Of a DNA stretch of 64,000 nt, positions 1-10,498 are shown in pieces (within the stretch, counting starts at the first letter, position 1; every line of letters starts with the position of its first letter). A program made the translations under genes and the position numbers. The notes under the pieces are model-generated. The model made no database searches. It had not been told where the DNA came from and saw nothing but the letters and a program-made list of their open reading frames with translations. Source of the stretch: Pedobacter kyonggii (GTDB lineage Bacteria; Bacteroidota; Bacteroidia; Sphingobacteriales; Sphingobacteriaceae); NCBI RefSeq assembly GCF_004310665.1, contig NZ_SIXF01000001.1, forward strand, positions 248,001 to 312,000, in the 5' to 3' direction.

Positions 1-425
1 GTTGTGGTATCTAAACTTGGTGCATTAATTTTCTCCCTAAAAATAAACAGTGTAGGGAAGTTTGGTCTGAGTTCATTTATAAGGCGTTGCGCTTCCAAAC
101 GTGTTCTAAAATCGCCCACTCGAACATAATAGTTAGGTTCTTTATAAACGAGGTAGGTATTATATTTAGGATAAAGTCCTTTAAACCTGGCCTGTTCGCT
201 AAAAACCTCACGCCGGTCTGACCCATAGAAAATCTGTACGCGGTAACCATAAGCCGAAACAATGGGTTTGCCCGGTTTCACCTCTCCAGAAGTCTTATAA
301 ACTTGTAACCGTTTGGCAATTAAACTATCAATTAAGGGATCTTTTATAACCGTAACCTCTCCTTTTTGTGCAAAAGCAGTGGTAAAAAGGAACAAACAGC
401 CTATAAAAGTTAATATTGTTTTCAT
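1..425 (-). CDS. SPOR-domain secreted protein, 3' end beyond the window
   Basis: Reading leftward from an ATG at 423-425, an open frame runs 141 codons to the window edge without a stop, so the C-terminus is missing. The product opens with a signal peptide (MKTILTFIGCLFLFTTAFAQ). It continues with a region containing GYRVQIFYGSDRREV and NYFVRVGDFRTRLEA, the two beta-alpha halves typical of a SPOR (sporulation-related repeat) domain, which binds denuded septal peptidoglycan. The role is therefore probably periplasmic, envelope or cell-wall linked. Family assignment rests on pattern only. A fold-back repeat and a hairpin lie upstream, so it is probably a separate transcription unit from the next gene. 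Confidence 0.75.
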   Translation of the reverse strand, partial: MKTILTFIGCLFLFTTAFAQKGEVTVIKDPLIDSLIAKRLQVYKTSGEVKPGKPIVSAYGYRVQIFYGSDRREVFSEQARFKGLYPKYNTYLVYKEPNYYVRVGDFRTRLEAQRLINELRPNFPTLFIFREKINAPSLDTT

Positions 426-490
426 GTGTAAAAGACCTTGGCATTTAGTGAGCAGATGAATAAAATATCATCTCATTTCTTCTTAACAAC

Positions 491-526
491 AAGAATGCCG
501 AAATCGTTGCAAAAATCGGCATTCTT
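491..526. terminator. 11-bp perfect hairpin, possible terminator
   Basis: AAGAATGCCGA at 491-501 pairs perfectly with TCGGCATTCTT at 516-526 around a 14-nt loop. The T-tract is weak on both sides. It may end leftward transcription coming from the PEGA lipoprotein gene, but the sequence does not prove this. Confidence 0.4.
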
Positions 527-570
527 TATGGGTTAAACAAATAGTTATTATTTGAGTAGTTTTTTCGGTT

Positions 571-676
571 CGTCATTTCGAGCGAAACGCAGTGAAGTCG
601 AGAACCCGAAGGCTCTGCGAAGCAAAATCTTTTAAAATGATTAATCGTGTAAGATTTCTCCACTGCGGAAATGACG
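571..676. repeat. Fold-back (REP-like) repeat, copy 1
   Basis: CGTCATTTC (571-579) and GAAATGACG (668-676) are perfect inverted arms enclosing about 90 nt. Elements with the same outer arms or close variants recur in this window near 6202, 10177, 18761, 25520, 47902 and 51497. The 426-757 gap otherwise holds only the hairpin at 491-526 and the terminator at 701-733. Confidence 0.75.
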
Positions 677-700
677 ATTGATCGCGATAATCGCACTAAT

Positions 701-733
701 AAAAAAGCCAGATTCCTTTCGAAATCCGGCTTT
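701..733 (-). terminator. Rho-independent terminator of the PEGA lipoprotein gene
   Basis: On the minus strand, AAAGCCGGATT pairs with AATCTGGCTTT (one G-U pair) around a short loop and is followed by a run of T. It sits just downstream of the stop codon at 758. Confidence 0.7.
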
Positions 734-757
734 AAGAAAAAAAAATTAAGCGATTAA

Positions 758-1135
758 TTAATTCGACTTCTTAGCTTCAAGTGTAAATTCATAAACTTTT
801 GGATCATATTTCATCATCGCTCCTGTAGCAGCATCAACAATAAATCCTGGAATAAACAAGAAATTTACCACAGATACGGCATTAAATGTAGATTGGGGCT
901 GAAATGTTTTGGTTTCATAACCATCAAGTTTTAAACTGATGGTTTGTCCGGTAAATCCCTTTTTTAGCGGCACAGCCATTGGTGTAACGCCTGTTTTAAC
1001 ACCATCTACTTCGATAGTAGCGGCAGGTGGATCTGAATTGATTTGAACAGTTTGGGTGGTTCCCGTAAAAATAGTGGCGCAGCTCGATAGCAGCAATGTC
1101 GCTGAAACAGCGGCAATGTTAATAACTTTTTTCAT
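758..1135 (-). CDS. PEGA-domain lipoprotein
   Basis: This 125-aa protein has a lipoprotein signal ending in LLLSSC with the lipidated cysteine at residue 19. Residues ~28-75 (VQINSDPPAATIEVDG..TPMAVPLKKG) look like a PEGA domain, a small beta domain found on surface proteins. A hydrophobic stretch at ~88-105 (VVNFLFIPGFIVDAATGAM) resembles the glycine-containing hydrophobic segments of other small outer-membrane lipoproteins. Its partner is unknown. It is monocistronic: a terminator follows and 220 bp separate it from secA. Alternative calls would be just a hypothetical lipoprotein. Confidence 0.75.
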   Translation of the reverse strand: MKKVINIAAVSATLLLSSCATIFTGTTQTVQINSDPPAATIEVDGVKTGVTPMAVPLKKGFTGQTISLKLDGYETKTFQPQSTFNAVSVVNFLFIPGFIVDAATGAMMKYDPKVYEFTLEAKKSN

Positions 1136-1301
1136 TTGTGTGTGTGTTGTGTTCTTACTCTTATGGCTTTTCAGTTCCGCCCCGTTTTTTATGGTTTCTG
1201 GACTCCATTTTTAAGTTTTGATCATTAAGAAATTGCCTACCAATTTCAAATTGACCGTCACTAAATATAGGTGTTTCTTTGAGAATTAAAAATTTAGTTA
1301 T

Positions 1302-1332
1302 AAAAAAAGCCCCAACAAAAAATGTCGGGGCT
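1302..1332 (-). terminator. Terminator of secA
   Basis: AGCCCC (1308-1313) pairs with GGGGCT (1327-1332), extended by ACA/TGT after one mismatch. Read on the minus strand it is followed by seven T residues. It lies immediately after the secA stop. Confidence 0.8.
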
Positions 1333-1355
1333 CAATAAGCTATTATATATACTAA

Positions 1356-4300
1356 TTATAAATTAGCGCCGTGGCAATTTTTGAATTTTTTACCGCTACC
1401 GCATGGGCAAGGTTCGTTTCTGCCAACGGTTGCTTCCTTACGGATTGGCTGTTGTGGAACGGGTTCACGCGTATCGCCAAACTCGATACCTGGTTCTTCT
1501 CTGCCAAATTCTTGTTTAGTAGTTTGCAACTTCGGTTGTTTTACCGGGGCTGGTGCTTCTCTAACCTGATCTGGCTCTTGCTGAACCGGGATACCGCCTT
1601 TATATAAGAAACTTACTACTTCTTTATTTACCGCGTTAAGCATGTTTTTAAACAGGTTGAAAGCTTCCATTTTATAAATCACCAATGGATCTTTCTGTTC
1701 GTAAACTGCGTTTTGTACAGATTGTTTTAAATCGTCCATTTCGCGTAAATGCTCTTTCCAGCTATCATCGATCAAAGCTAAAACAATAGTTTTTTCGAAT
1801 GAACGAACTACTTCTTTTCCTTTGTTGTCGATTGCTTTCTTCAAATCAACTGCTACCTGAATACCACGGATACCATCAGTAAACGGAACCACAATCTGTT
1901 CGATGTGCTCGCCACGTTCCTGATAAACCTGGGTTAAAACTGGTAATGATTGTTGGATAATGGCTTCTGATTTACGTGCGTAAAATGCCTCAGCTTCGTC
2001 GAATAACCGCTCAGTTAACTGAGGGATGTTAGTTGAAGTAAATTCTTTTTCTGTAATGGCCGTATCTAAAGAGAAGTTTTTGATTACTTCCAGTTTAAAA
2101 CCATCGTAATTTCCTTCTTGTTTATATTCGCTTACGATATCTTCAGCAACATCGAAAACCATATTGTTCATATCTACATCTAAACGCTCGCCAAATAAAG
2201 CATTTTTACGTTTAGCATAAATTACGGTACGTTGCGAGTTCATCACATCATCGTACTCCAATAAACGTTTACGGATACCAAAGTTATTTTCTTCTACTTT
2301 TTTCTGTGCACGTTCGATAGATTTGGTAATCATCGAGTGTTGGATCACTTCACCATCTTCGATACCCATACGTACCATGATACCAGAAATACGCTCTGAA
2401 CCAAATAAACGCATTAAGTTATCTTCTAATGAAACGAAGAACTGAGATGAGCCCGGATCACCCTGACGGCCTGCACGGCCACGTAACTGTCTATCTACAC
2501 GACGAGACTCGTGACGCTCGGTACCTACAATGGCTAAACCACCAGCTTCTTTAACACCTGCACCCAATTTAATATCGGTACCACGACCAGCCATGTTGGT
2601 TGCAATGGTTACGGTTCCGGCCTGACCAGCTTCGGCAACAATATCGGCCTCTTTCTGGTGCATTTTTGCATTTAATACATTGTGTTTAATTCCGCGGAGT
2701 TTAAGCATACGGCTTAACAACTCAGAAATCTCTACCGATGTTGTACCCACCAATACCGGGCGACCAGCTTTTGGCTCTAGTTGCCCTGTTTCAGGGTTAA
2801 CCGCAGGAATTAACGCACCTTTAGCATCCAATTTAGGTACAGCTCTGCCTGTTTGATCGTATTTAACTACTGGTTTGCCGTCTTTTTGCTTTATGTTACC
2901 TTCTTTATCCGTTTCGTATTCTGTTTCGTAATGAGAATATGGAAAAACAAGAAATTGAATTTCTGAAGCAACGGCGTTGTATTTCTCGCGAACAGTACGG
3001 TAAACGTAATCCTGTTCATCTTTTCTAGAAATATTTCTGTTAGTTGGAATTTCTACTACGTCTAATTTATAGATCGACCAAAACTCACCAGCTTCTGTTG
3101 TCGCTGTACCCGTCATACCACAAAGTTTATGGTACATACGGAAATAATTTTGCAAGGTTACGGTTGCATATGTTTGGGTAGCATCCTCAACTTTTACATT
3201 CTCTTTAGCCTCAATTGCCTGGTGTAAACCATCAGAGTAACGACGGCCATCCATAATACGGCCTGTTTGCTCATCAACAATTTTAATCTTTCCTTCATCG
3301 ATGATATATTCTACATCAATCTCAAATAAGGTATAAGCTTTTAACAACTGGTTAACCGAGTGGATACGTTCTGCTTTAACAGAATAATCGCGCATTAAGG
3401 CATCTTTTTGAACTACTTTTTCTTCTAAAGGAAGATCAGATTTCTCTAAATCTGCCACTGCAGTACCTACATCAGGCAATACGAAGAAATTCGGATCTTC
3501 ACCTGATTGGGTAATCAGTTCGATACCTTTTTCCGTTAATTCAACCTGGTTATTTTTCTCATCTATATAGAAATACAATTCAGAATCTACCTTAGGCATA
3601 TTCTTAGATTGATCTGCCATATAATGGTTTTCGGTTTTCAACAACAAACCACGAACACCGCTTTCACTTAAAAACTTAATTAAAGCTTTGTTTTTTGGCA
3701 AACCACGGTATGCACGTAATAAGGCTAAACCACCTTCCCCCTCTTCAGTTCCGCTGTTGCCTGCGTTGATTAATTTCTTTGCTTCGTTTAATGCTTGCGT
3801 TACATAAGCTTTTTGTGCATTAACCAAACGTTCGATGCGTGGCTTTAATTCATAAAACTCATGTTCATCGCCACGTGGAATCGGACCTGAAATAATCAAA
3901 GGGGTACGGGCATCATCAATCAAAACTGAATCGACCTCATCTACCATTGCAAAATGCTGCTTGCGCTGCACCAATTGATCAGGTGTTTGCGACATATTGT
4001 CACGCAGGTAATCAAAACCGAACTCGTTATTGGTTCCGTAGGTAATATCTGCAGCATAAGCTTTTCTTCTTTCTTCAGAGTTAGGCTCATGTTTATCAAT
4101 ACAATCTACACTTAAACCATGGAATTCGAATAACGGGCCATTCCACTCACTATCACGACGGGCTAAGTAATCATTCACCGTTACAATGTGTACACCTTGA
4201 CCAGCTAATGCATTTAAATAAGCTGGTAATGTACTTACCAGGGTTTTACCCTCACCAGTAGCCATTTCAGCAATTTTACCGCTGTGCAATACAATACCAC

Positions 4301-4832
4301 CAATTAACTGTACATCGTAATGTACCATGTTCCAGGCAACTTCAGTTCCTGCAGCATCCCATTTATTGGCCCATTGTGCTTTATCGCCAACAATTTTAAC
4401 ATTGTTTTTTCTTGCGGCGTAATCTCTATCGAACTGGGTTGCGGTAACCTCTAAATAATCATTTTCGCTTAAACGACGAGAAGTTTCTTTAATTACAGCA
4501 AAAGCTTCGGGAAGGATTTCCAAAAGTACTTTCTCCAATTCTGTATCGCGCTCTTTACCTAAGGCATCAACCTGATCATAAATGGCTGTTTTTTGGTGAA
4601 GATCTAAATCTTCGCTCTCTGCATCAGCTTTTAGTGCTGAAATTTTCTCATCAATTTCGGTTAAAAAGGCCGAAATTTTTTCTTTAAATTCTATGGTTTT
4701 ACCACGTAACTCATCGTTGCTAAGCGCAGACAGTTTACTGTAGTGTTCGTTAATTTTAACAACCAATGGCTGAATAGCCTTTATATCTCTTTCTGATTTA
4801 CTTCCGAAAACCTTCGCTAAAAATCCTAACAT
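1356..4832 (-). CDS. secA: Preprotein translocase ATPase SecA
   Basis: SecA is the motor ATPase that pushes unfolded proteins through SecYEG. The Walker A loop ATGEGKT is at residues 191-197 and the DEAD-type Walker B (MVDEVDS) is near 295. The helicase-like second nucleotide-binding fold includes the segments [12 protein letters not shown] and [14 protein letters not shown]. The C-terminus carries the zinc-binding SEC-C motif ([13 protein letters not shown]) that contacts SecB and the ribosome. At 1158 aa it is longer than the ~900-aa E. coli protein; the extra length includes a charged insert around 640-690, usual for Bacteroidota SecA. Start [10 protein letters not shown] is the standard N-terminus of the family. 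Single-gene unit with its own terminator. Confidence 0.98.
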   Translation of the reverse strand: MLGFLAKVFGSKSERDIKAIQPLVVKINEHYSKLSALSNDELRGKTIEFKEKISAFLTEIDEKISALKADAESEDLDLHQKTAIYDQVDALGKERDTELEKVLLEILPEAFAVIKETSRRLSENDYLEVTATQFDRDYAARKNNVKIVGDKAQWANKWDAAGTEVAWNMVHYDVQLIGGIVLHSGKIAEMATGEGKTLVSTLPAYLNALAGQGVHIVTVNDYLARRDSEWNGPLFEFHGLSVDCIDKHEPNSEERRKAYAADITYGTNNEFGFDYLRDNMSQTPDQLVQRKQHFAMVDEVDSVLIDDARTPLIISGPIPRGDEHEFYELKPRIERLVNAQKAYVTQALNEAKKLINAGNSGTEEGEGGLALLRAYRGLPKNKALIKFLSESGVRGLLLKTENHYMADQSKNMPKVDSELYFYIDEKNNQVELTEKGIELITQSGEDPNFFVLPDVGTAVADLEKSDLPLEEKVVQKDALMRDYSVKAERIHSVNQLLKAYTLFEIDVEYIIDEGKIKIVDEQTGRIMDGRRYSDGLHQAIEAKENVKVEDATQTYATVTLQNYFRMYHKLCGMTGTATTEAGEFWSIYKLDVVEIPTNRNISRKDEQDYVYRTVREKYNAVASEIQFLVFPYSHYETEYETDKEGNIKQKDGKPVVKYDQTGRAVPKLDAKGALIPAVNPETGQLEPKAGRPVLVGTTSVEISELLSRMLKLRGIKHNVLNAKMHQKEADIVAEAGQAGTVTIATNMAGRGTDIKLGAGVKEAGGLAIVGTERHESRRVDRQLRGRAGRQGDPGSSQFFVSLEDNLMRLFGSERISGIMVRMGIEDGEVIQHSMITKSIERAQKKVEENNFGIRKRLLEYDDVMNSQRTVIYAKRKNALFGERLDVDMNNMVFDVAEDIVSEYKQEGNYDGFKLEVIKNFSLDTAITEKEFTSTNIPQLTERLFDEAEAFYARKSEAIIQQSLPVLTQVYQERGEHIEQIVVPFTDGIRGIQVAVDLKKAIDNKGKEVVRSFEKTIVLALIDDSWKEHLREMDDLKQSVQNAVYEQKDPLVIYKMEAFNLFKNMLNAVNKEVVSFLYKGGIPVQQEPDQVREAPAPVKQPKLQTTKQEFGREEPGIEFGDTREPVPQQPIRKEATVGRNEPCPCGSGKKFKNCHGANL

Positions 4833-4970
4833 TATAATATTTTAAATCGTATTTACTATTAAAAACTGGTGGGCCACAACAACCAAGCCATTGTCTTTCT
4901 TAAGTCAGTTTGGCAGTTGTTGGTATGAGTGAGGCGAAAAACCTCTCAAAAAATCTTATAGAAAAGAAAG

Positions 4971-5270
4971 CTAGGGGCTGTTATTCTTCGGTTTTTTTCT
5001 GATTGTTAAATCAGCAATGACCTGATTTACGCTTACATATTTTGCAACTTTTAACGGGGCTTGGGTTCCGATTAAAGCTAGCTTGGTATACGATAACAAG
5101 TATGGATTACGGTCCTCATTAAGTTGAACCGACTCTTTACCCGTTGAATTAACACTGATGTTATGCTCATTACAATATTCGTTTAATATCCTTAGCCCTT
5201 CAACGCGTTCGGCTTTTGCCAAATGTGTTAAGCTAAAAAATACAAGCGATATGGTAACCAGGTGTTTCAT
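4971..5270 (-). CDS. Small secreted protein of unknown function
   Basis: The 99-aa product starts with a likely signal peptide (MKHLVTISLVFFSLTHLAKA, cleavage about residue 20). The mature part is polar, with one cysteine and no motif I recognise. It lies upstream of secA on the same strand, 138 bp away, and no gene overlaps it. Coding status is supported by the start, signal peptide and codon texture only. Confidence 0.55.
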   Translation of the reverse strand: MKHLVTISLVFFSLTHLAKAERVEGLRILNEYCNEHNISVNSTGKESVQLNEDRNPYLLSYTKLALIGTQAPLKVAKYVSVNQVIADLTIRKKPKNNSP

Positions 5271-5435
5271 TATAGGGGCAAAGCTAGTTTTAATCTTTTA
5301 TAAAAAGAAATTACATCATCGCAAAAAGCGTACCTCAATTTCTCAGCGTTTTTTTTGTTTTTAACAGGGCTCGAACGTGCATTTAAATCAAATGTAAAAG
5401 CATAGTATAGTCCTTATAATTGTTTTATTTTCATA

Positions 5436-5466
5436 AAGACGTTAGGATTTCTTAGCGTCTTTTTTA
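5436..5466 (+). terminator. Terminator-like hairpin with no upstream + strand gene
   Basis: An 11-bp stem (5436-5446 with 5451-5461, two G-U pairs) has a 4-nt loop and is followed by a T-rich run. The preceding gene is on the other strand, so it does not end a known + strand transcript. It lies 42 bp before the next + gene. It may be an attenuator, the end of a small RNA, or a fragment of a dispersed fold-back repeat. Confidence 0.45.
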
Positions 5467-5502
5467 ATTTTATGCCATGTCGAGAAAAAAAACTGATTAA
5501 CA

Positions 5503-6194
5503 ATGGAATCCACACCTGGAAAAATATTTTTAGCCGATGAGCGGGGGTTAACAGAAACTTCGGCACTAAGAAGATACAGCACCTTTAATTTCGAGAAATA
5601 TTACAGTGAGCACAAAGAAGCCATTGGTAACTTATTTTTATGCAATGATGAATCGGTTGCTGGCGAAAAGGTTACGTTTTTTCTATGCAAAGAAGATTCG
5701 CTACAGATATTTATGCCCATTATTGGCGGAATTGATATTGTTGCCAATGGAAAAGAATTTACTTTAGAAACCGGGCAAGTACAGGTGTTGAATATGGGTA
5801 AAGGCGAAGTATTGGAAATCAGCAATCCTTATCAAAACGATGTGATTAATTACATCCAGTTTGGCATTAAAACCGATATATTTTTGATGCGGGCAAGCGA
5901 AATGCTTTTCGGTTTCGATTTTGAGAAAAACCAGAACCAGCTGCTCGAAATTATTTCCAGCCCCAAATTACCTTTTAAGCTAAGTGCAGGTATTTTTGCT
6001 GGTCGCGAAGATGCAATTTATAAAATGCAAAGTCCAAACCATCAGTTCTATGCTTTTATTATTGATGGGCTTTCGAAATTGAAGGCTGCTTGATGCATGC
6101 AAGAGATGGTTTAGCGCTCTGGGATATTGAACAGGTAGAGCTGGAAGCGTTGAGCAATAATGCTATTGTGGTGGTTTTGGAGTTTGGGTTTTAG
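5503..6194 (+). pseudogene. Pirin-like cupin gene with a one-base frameshift
   Basis: The first frame (5503-6093) gives 196 aa of a bicupin/pirin-related family seen in Bacteroidota. It opens ESTPGKIFLADERGLTET and has cupin-like beta segments throughout. The frame stops at 6091-6093 after an atypical tail (GLSKLKAA). Shifting the frame inside the GGG run near 6066-6069 restores a continuous reading: GAFEIEGCLMHARDGLALWD, then IEQVELEALSNNAIVVVLEF, with a stop at 6192-6194. That is the kind of C-terminal strand expected for the family. One missing G is the simplest explanation. It may be a true pseudogene, a recent mutation, or a homopolymer sequencing error; a functional truncated protein is less likely. 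Confidence 0.75.
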
Positions 6195-6201
6195 TTCTTT
6201 T

Positions 6202-6265
6202 GTCATTCTGAACGCAGTGAAGAATCTTAATTTACTAATAGATTCTGAAACAAGTTCAGAATGAC
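6202..6265. repeat. Fold-back (REP-like) repeat, copy 2
   Basis: GTCATTCTGAAC (6202-6213) and GTTCAGAATGAC (6254-6265) are perfect 12-bp inverted arms. It sits right after the broken pirin-like gene. Confidence 0.75.
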
Positions 6266-6468
6266 GGATGGAATGAAAAGTTTTCTTCGTTTCGTACATC
6301 TTAAAAGATCACAGTAAAAATCGATTTGGTAAGATAGTAATATCTTACACCAATAATATTTTATTGATGCTGGGTTTTGCGTTAGGGATTGTAAGGGTTC
6401 AGTACCGATTAAGCATCTGTTTTTATTTAATTACGGTATGCTTGCTTGTTTCACAGGTCTTCATCGAT

Positions 6469-6530
6469 ACCGCAGCGAAGCGGAGCCCTGAAAAGCTCGA
6501 CCTCTTCCTGATTTTCATCATGGAAGAGGG
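6469..6530. repeat. Paired short hairpins in the gap before the DUF2027/Smr gene
   Basis: CCGC..GCGG (about 6470-6483) is followed by CCTCTTCC (6501-6508) and GGAAGAGG (6522-6529). These look like intergenic palindromes. The rest of 6266-6594 holds nothing I can identify as a gene. Confidence 0.4.
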
Positions 6531-6594
6531 AACGCCCAAATGATTAAATAAGATAAATTACCTGATTATCCTTCGATAGGCTTAGGATGACATT

Positions 6595-7548
6595 TTATTT
6601 AAAAACCACTTCTGTAGCACCATAGCCAAATTTTTCTTTTCTGGCATCCATGTATGTTTTTACGTGTGGGTTTTTACTGATCAGTTTATGGATTTTATCT
6701 CGCAAAGTGCCATTACCAGAACCATGGATAAAAACGATCTTATCAAAATGATGCACAACTGCAGCATCCATTGCTGTTTGAAAATGATTGATCTGAATCT
6801 GCAACATTTCATCCGCTTCCAGAAAATGATGATCATCTCTCAGTTTTTCAATATGCAGATCGATTTCTTTTTGAGGAGCTGCAACTGTTTTTTTCTCTTC
6901 AGTTGATTTGAAAAAACTTTCTTTTAATTTCTGTGGATCGATGGTTAGCGGAACCAGATCATCCAAACGGGTTAACCAGCCTTTATTTCTCAATTGAGGT
7001 AATTCCTTTTGTTCGGTGCTAAAATCTTTTGCCCTAAATTTCTTACGGATTACCAAAGGATCGATAGGTTTCACATCAACTTTGCTAAATACTAAAACCT
7101 GAAAATTAAATTCTGGCCAGAGGTCAAGATCAGCCAAGGAAGCAGAATAAACTAAAGTAGAGCCGTAAGATTCTATTATCCCATGAAAAGCACCTGCATA
7201 CCTCTCTTTATGCTCGGTAGTTAAGCTTACCAATAAAATATTTGGAGAATGGTTCTGCAAGTGGAAATGTACCACATTACCGGCCTTATCATCGGTTGCA
7301 ACAGCTATATAAATACCGTTTTCGATTTTGTTAATGCTGGGGACATTTACCTGGATGGGTTTTGGAGCATCCAACTCTTCGGCTACTACACCATGACCAT
7401 GCACAGAAGTTAAATTACTCACCACAACAGGTATCTCAAAACCATCTTCATCGGTAACACCCAAAGTTTGGCTATCGATAATTTTAGTTACATAACCTTC
7501 ACGTTTTTCATCAACAAAACGCACAAAATCTCCCAGTTTAAATTTCAT
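6595..7548 (-). CDS. DUF2027 and Smr domain protein
   Basis: The 317-aa protein starts with a small beta domain (MKFKLGDFVRFVDEKREGYV), characteristic of the Bacteroidota DUF2027 family. It ends in an Smr domain (~230-317) with its two hallmark motifs: IDLHIEKL (the LDxH motif) and FIHGSGNGTLRDKIH (the HGxGxG motif). Smr domains are nucleic-acid nickases or binders, linked to MutS2 and to ribosome rescue. The substrate here is unknown. rsgA lies 90 bp upstream on the same strand, so the two may be co-transcribed, which would fit a ribosome-related role, but that is inference. Confidence 0.88.
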   Translation of the reverse strand: MKFKLGDFVRFVDEKREGYVTKIIDSQTLGVTDEDGFEIPVVVSNLTSVHGHGVVAEELDAPKPIQVNVPSINKIENGIYIAVATDDKAGNVVHFHLQNHSPNILLVSLTTEHKERYAGAFHGIIESYGSTLVYSASLADLDLWPEFNFQVLVFSKVDVKPIDPLVIRKKFRAKDFSTEQKELPQLRNKGWLTRLDDLVPLTIDPQKLKESFFKSTEEKKTVAAPQKEIDLHIEKLRDDHHFLEADEMLQIQINHFQTAMDAAVVHHFDKIVFIHGSGNGTLRDKIHKLISKNPHVKTYMDARKEKFGYGATEVVFK

Positions 7549-7638
7549 TACTTATTTTTTGTAAAGGTTTTCAATCTAATTCGTTAGTTCAATCAAGAAG
7601 TATTTTATCAAACATCATACTTCGGACTTCCGACTCAA

Positions 7639-8559
7639 TTAATGACGAGTATCGTTTCCGTGGTAAATGCTCAGGTAACTTTCATACCTCGAAACTGCAA
7701 TTTCGCCCTCGTTTACCGCGGCTAAAACAGCACAGCCAGGTTCGTTAATATGCCTGCAGTTGTTAAAACGACAATTGTGCGAGGTTTTAAAGATTTCTCT
7801 AAAAAAATGTCCAAGTTCTTCTTTTTCGATATCGATCACACCTAATTCTCTAATTCCGGGAGAATCGACAATAAAACCACCCTGCGGCAGTTCGAACATC
7901 TCGGCAAACGTAGTGGTATGCTGCCCTTTATCGCTCCAGTCTGATACTTCTCCTGTTCTTAAATCGCGATCAGGCAATAATGCATTAATCAAACTCGATT
8001 TTCCTACGCCAGAGTGACCGGATATCAGCGTAATTTTATCGGTAATCAATTCCTGAATAATAGGAATGTTAATGCCTTTTAAAGCCGAAACTTCGTAGCA
8101 GGCATAACCGATATTTTCATATATATCTTTAAACTCCTGAAGAATTTCTAAACCCTCTTTACTAAATAGATCGAGTTTATTAAACACCAAAACCGCAGGT
8201 ACATCGTAAGCCTCGGCGGTAACCAGAAAACGATCTATGAAACCTAAAGATGTACGGGGCGAAGCCAGCGTAACCACCAACATGGCCATATCCAAATTTG
8301 CAGCCAATATCTGCGCCTGCTTACTTAGGTTGATCGATTTGCGGATGATGTAGTTTTTACGTGGCAGCATTTCGTGTATCAAACCCTGGTTGCTATCCCG
8401 TTCCAGATCAAATTTCACCCTATCGCCAACCGCAATCGGGTTAGTGGTTTTAAGTCCTTTAATCCTGAATTTCCCTACAATCCGGCAATCATAGCGTTCA
8501 CCATTATCGGCCAAAACACTATACCAACTCCCTGTAGATTTAATAACTAATCCCTGCAT
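7639..8559 (-). CDS. rsgA: Ribosome small-subunit GTPase RsgA
   Basis: RsgA is a GTPase that checks and releases late 30S ribosomal assembly intermediates. The circularly permuted order of GTPase motifs is visible: G4 NKLD at 127-130 precedes G1 GHSGVGKS at 181-188 and G3 DSPG at 232-235. An N-terminal OB-fold (~1-70) precedes the GTPase. A C-terminal zinc site uses C263, C268, H270 and C276. Length (306 aa) is normal. The start MQGLVIKSTGSWY is the typical family opening. Confidence 0.97.
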   Translation of the reverse strand: MQGLVIKSTGSWYSVLADNGERYDCRIVGKFRIKGLKTTNPIAVGDRVKFDLERDSNQGLIHEMLPRKNYIIRKSINLSKQAQILAANLDMAMLVVTLASPRTSLGFIDRFLVTAEAYDVPAVLVFNKLDLFSKEGLEILQEFKDIYENIGYACYEVSALKGINIPIIQELITDKITLISGHSGVGKSSLINALLPDRDLRTGEVSDWSDKGQHTTTFAEMFELPQGGFIVDSPGIRELGVIDIEKEELGHFFREIFKTSHNCRFNNCRHINEPGCAVLAAVNEGEIAVSRYESYLSIYHGNDTRH

Positions 8560-8715
8560 ATTTGCGGTAAAGGTATGAATATGATTTCATTGGTAGAAGC
8601 GGCCTTGCCGCATAAAAGTTTACGTACAGGCAAAAAGAATAAGGACTTTTAACGAAATTCTTTGTTATCCACCAAATATCTTACATAAATACAACGCTTT
8701 AAAAGGCAAAAAACC

Positions 8716-8723
8716 TAAATTTG
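8716..8723 (+). promoter_or_regulatory. Candidate Bacteroidota -7 promoter box for fumC
   Basis: TAAATTTG matches the TAnnTTTG consensus and lies 24 nt before the fumC ATG, leaving room for a short leader. I do not see a clear TTG at the -33 position, so confidence is moderate. Confidence 0.4.
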
Positions 8724-8746
8724 CGACAACAAAAATCAAAAATATA

Positions 8747-10144
8747 ATGAGTTTCAGAATAGAACACGATACCATGGGCGAGGTGCAGGTACCTGCCGAC
8801 AAATACTGGGGTGCACAAACCGAACGCTCACGCAATAACTTCAAAATCGGGCCAGAAGGTTCGATGCCAAAAGAAATTATCCACGCTTTTGGATACCTGA
8901 AAAAAGCCGCTGCGCTTGCCAATACCGAACTGGGTGTATTATCTGCAGAAAAAGCTAATTTGATTGCTAAAGCTTGTGATGAAATTATTGCCGGACAGTT
9001 GGATGATCAATTCCCATTGGTAATCTGGCAAACGGGTTCGGGTACTCAAAGTAACATGAATGGCAATGAGGTGATTGCAAACCGTGCTCATGTAATTAAT
9101 GGCGGTTCATTAGCTGACGATAAAAAAGTACTTCACCCTAACGATGATGTAAATAAATCACAATCATCAAACGATACTTATCCAACTGCAATGCACATTG
9201 CAGCCTATAAACTTACGGTAGAAAACACCATTCCAGGTTTAGAAAAATTAAGAAATACTTTAGCCAAAAAAGTAGCAGAATTCAGTACAATTGTTAAAAC
9301 CGGGCGTACCCACTTTATGGATGCTACTCCACTTACCTTAGGGCAGGAATTTTCAGGTTATGTACAACAGATCGATAACAGCATCAGGGCAATTAAAAAT
9401 GCTTTGGTTATGGTTGCCGAGCTGGCTTTAGGTGGTACCGCCGTTGGTACTGGCTTAAATACACCAAAAGGATATGATTTTTTAGTGGCTAAAAAAATTG
9501 CCGATTTAACAGGTTTACCTTTTGTTACGGCTCCAAATAAATTTGAGGCTTTAGCAGCGCATGATGCAATGGTAGAGCTTTCTGGTGCTTTAAAACGTAC
9601 TGCGGTTGCTTTAATGAAAGTAGCAAACGATGTAAGAATGTTAAGCTCTGGCCCGCGTTGTGGCATTGGCGAAATTGTAATTCCTGATAATGAACCGGGA
9701 TCTTCAATTATGCCAGGTAAAGTTAACCCTACGCAACCGGAGGCTTTAACTATGGTTTGTGCACAGGTAATCGGTAACGATGTTGCCGTTTCAGTGGGCG
9801 GGATGAGCGGTCATTTCGAGCTTAATGTGTTTAAACCGCTTATTGCGGCTAATGTATTACAGTCGGCCCGCTTAATTGGCGATGCCTGTGTTTCTTTCAC
9901 CGATAAATGTGCTGAAGGAATCACCGCTAACTTGCCAGAAATTGAGAAACATTTACAAAATTCTTTAATGTTGGTTACGGCTTTGAATCCGCATGTGGGC
10001 TACGAAAACGCAGCTAAAATTGCAAAGAAGGCACATAAAGAAAATAAAACGTTAAAAGCTGCTGCTGTAGAATTGGGCTTGTTAACCAACGAACAGTTTG
10101 ATGAGTGGGTACGCCCAGAAGACATGGTTGGCAGTTTGAAATAA
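8747..10144 (+). CDS. fumC: Class II fumarate hydratase
   Basis: This TCA-cycle enzyme interconverts fumarate and malate without an iron-sulfur cluster. The 465-aa length fits. The family signature [11 protein letters not shown] is near residues 317-327, with the catalytic serine in its SS pair. The substrate-binding segments [13 protein letters not shown] (~100) and [12 protein letters not shown] (~138) are present, as is [12 protein letters not shown] (~186). The start [13 protein letters not shown] is standard. It has its own candidate promoter. A fold-back repeat follows, so it is probably transcribed alone. Confidence 0.98.
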   Translation: MSFRIEHDTMGEVQVPADKYWGAQTERSRNNFKIGPEGSMPKEIIHAFGYLKKAAALANTELGVLSAEKANLIAKACDEIIAGQLDDQFPLVIWQTGSGTQSNMNGNEVIANRAHVINGGSLADDKKVLHPNDDVNKSQSSNDTYPTAMHIAAYKLTVENTIPGLEKLRNTLAKKVAEFSTIVKTGRTHFMDATPLTLGQEFSGYVQQIDNSIRAIKNALVMVAELALGGTAVGTGLNTPKGYDFLVAKKIADLTGLPFVTAPNKFEALAAHDAMVELSGALKRTAVALMKVANDVRMLSSGPRCGIGEIVIPDNEPGSSIMPGKVNPTQPEALTMVCAQVIGNDVAVSVGGMSGHFELNVFKPLIAANVLQSARLIGDACVSFTDKCAEGITANLPEIEKHLQNSLMLVTALNPHVGYENAAKIAKKAHKENKTLKAAAVELGLLTNEQFDEWVRPEDMVGSLK

Positions 10145-10175
10145 TTAATTTTCACAGATGTTATAAAATATAAAA

Positions 10176-10251
10176 TTTGTCATCCTGAGCTTGTCGAAGG
10201 ACCTGCTATAAATTTATAGCAAAGCGTTTCGACAGGCTCAACGTGACAAAT
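10176..10251. repeat. Fold-back (REP-like) repeat, copy 3
   Basis: Imperfect inverted arms of about 23 nt, starting TTTGTCATCCTGAGC and ending GGCTCAACGTGACAAA, enclose a short loop containing CTATAAATTTATAG, itself a palindrome. The remainder of the 10145-10498 gap contains no recognisable gene. Confidence 0.7.
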
Positions 10252-10498
10252 CCGAGTGAAAGTATTTTTTGCTACAACCTCTTTGCTAACTGCAATAATT
10301 ATAGATCTAATCAATACGGTTAATTAAAACATGGGCAAAATGAATTCATTACTCCCTACATTAGTCAACCTTAATAGACGTCATTAATTTATAGCCAGTC
10401 TTTGTTTCGCAGCAGGCCCTTTAAGCCTGGTTTACAACACCGTTAAAAAGAATAAGGTCATTTAAGATCAGTTTCCTAAAAGCACAATTAACAATACA

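Noticed and set aside
1371-1607. Open frames on the + strand inside secA
   Set aside because: They run antisense through the secA C-terminal zinc domain and have no coherent protein features.
6111-6299. Minus-strand open frame after the pirin-like gene
   Set aside because: It is made of repeat DNA and the antisense of the broken C-terminus.
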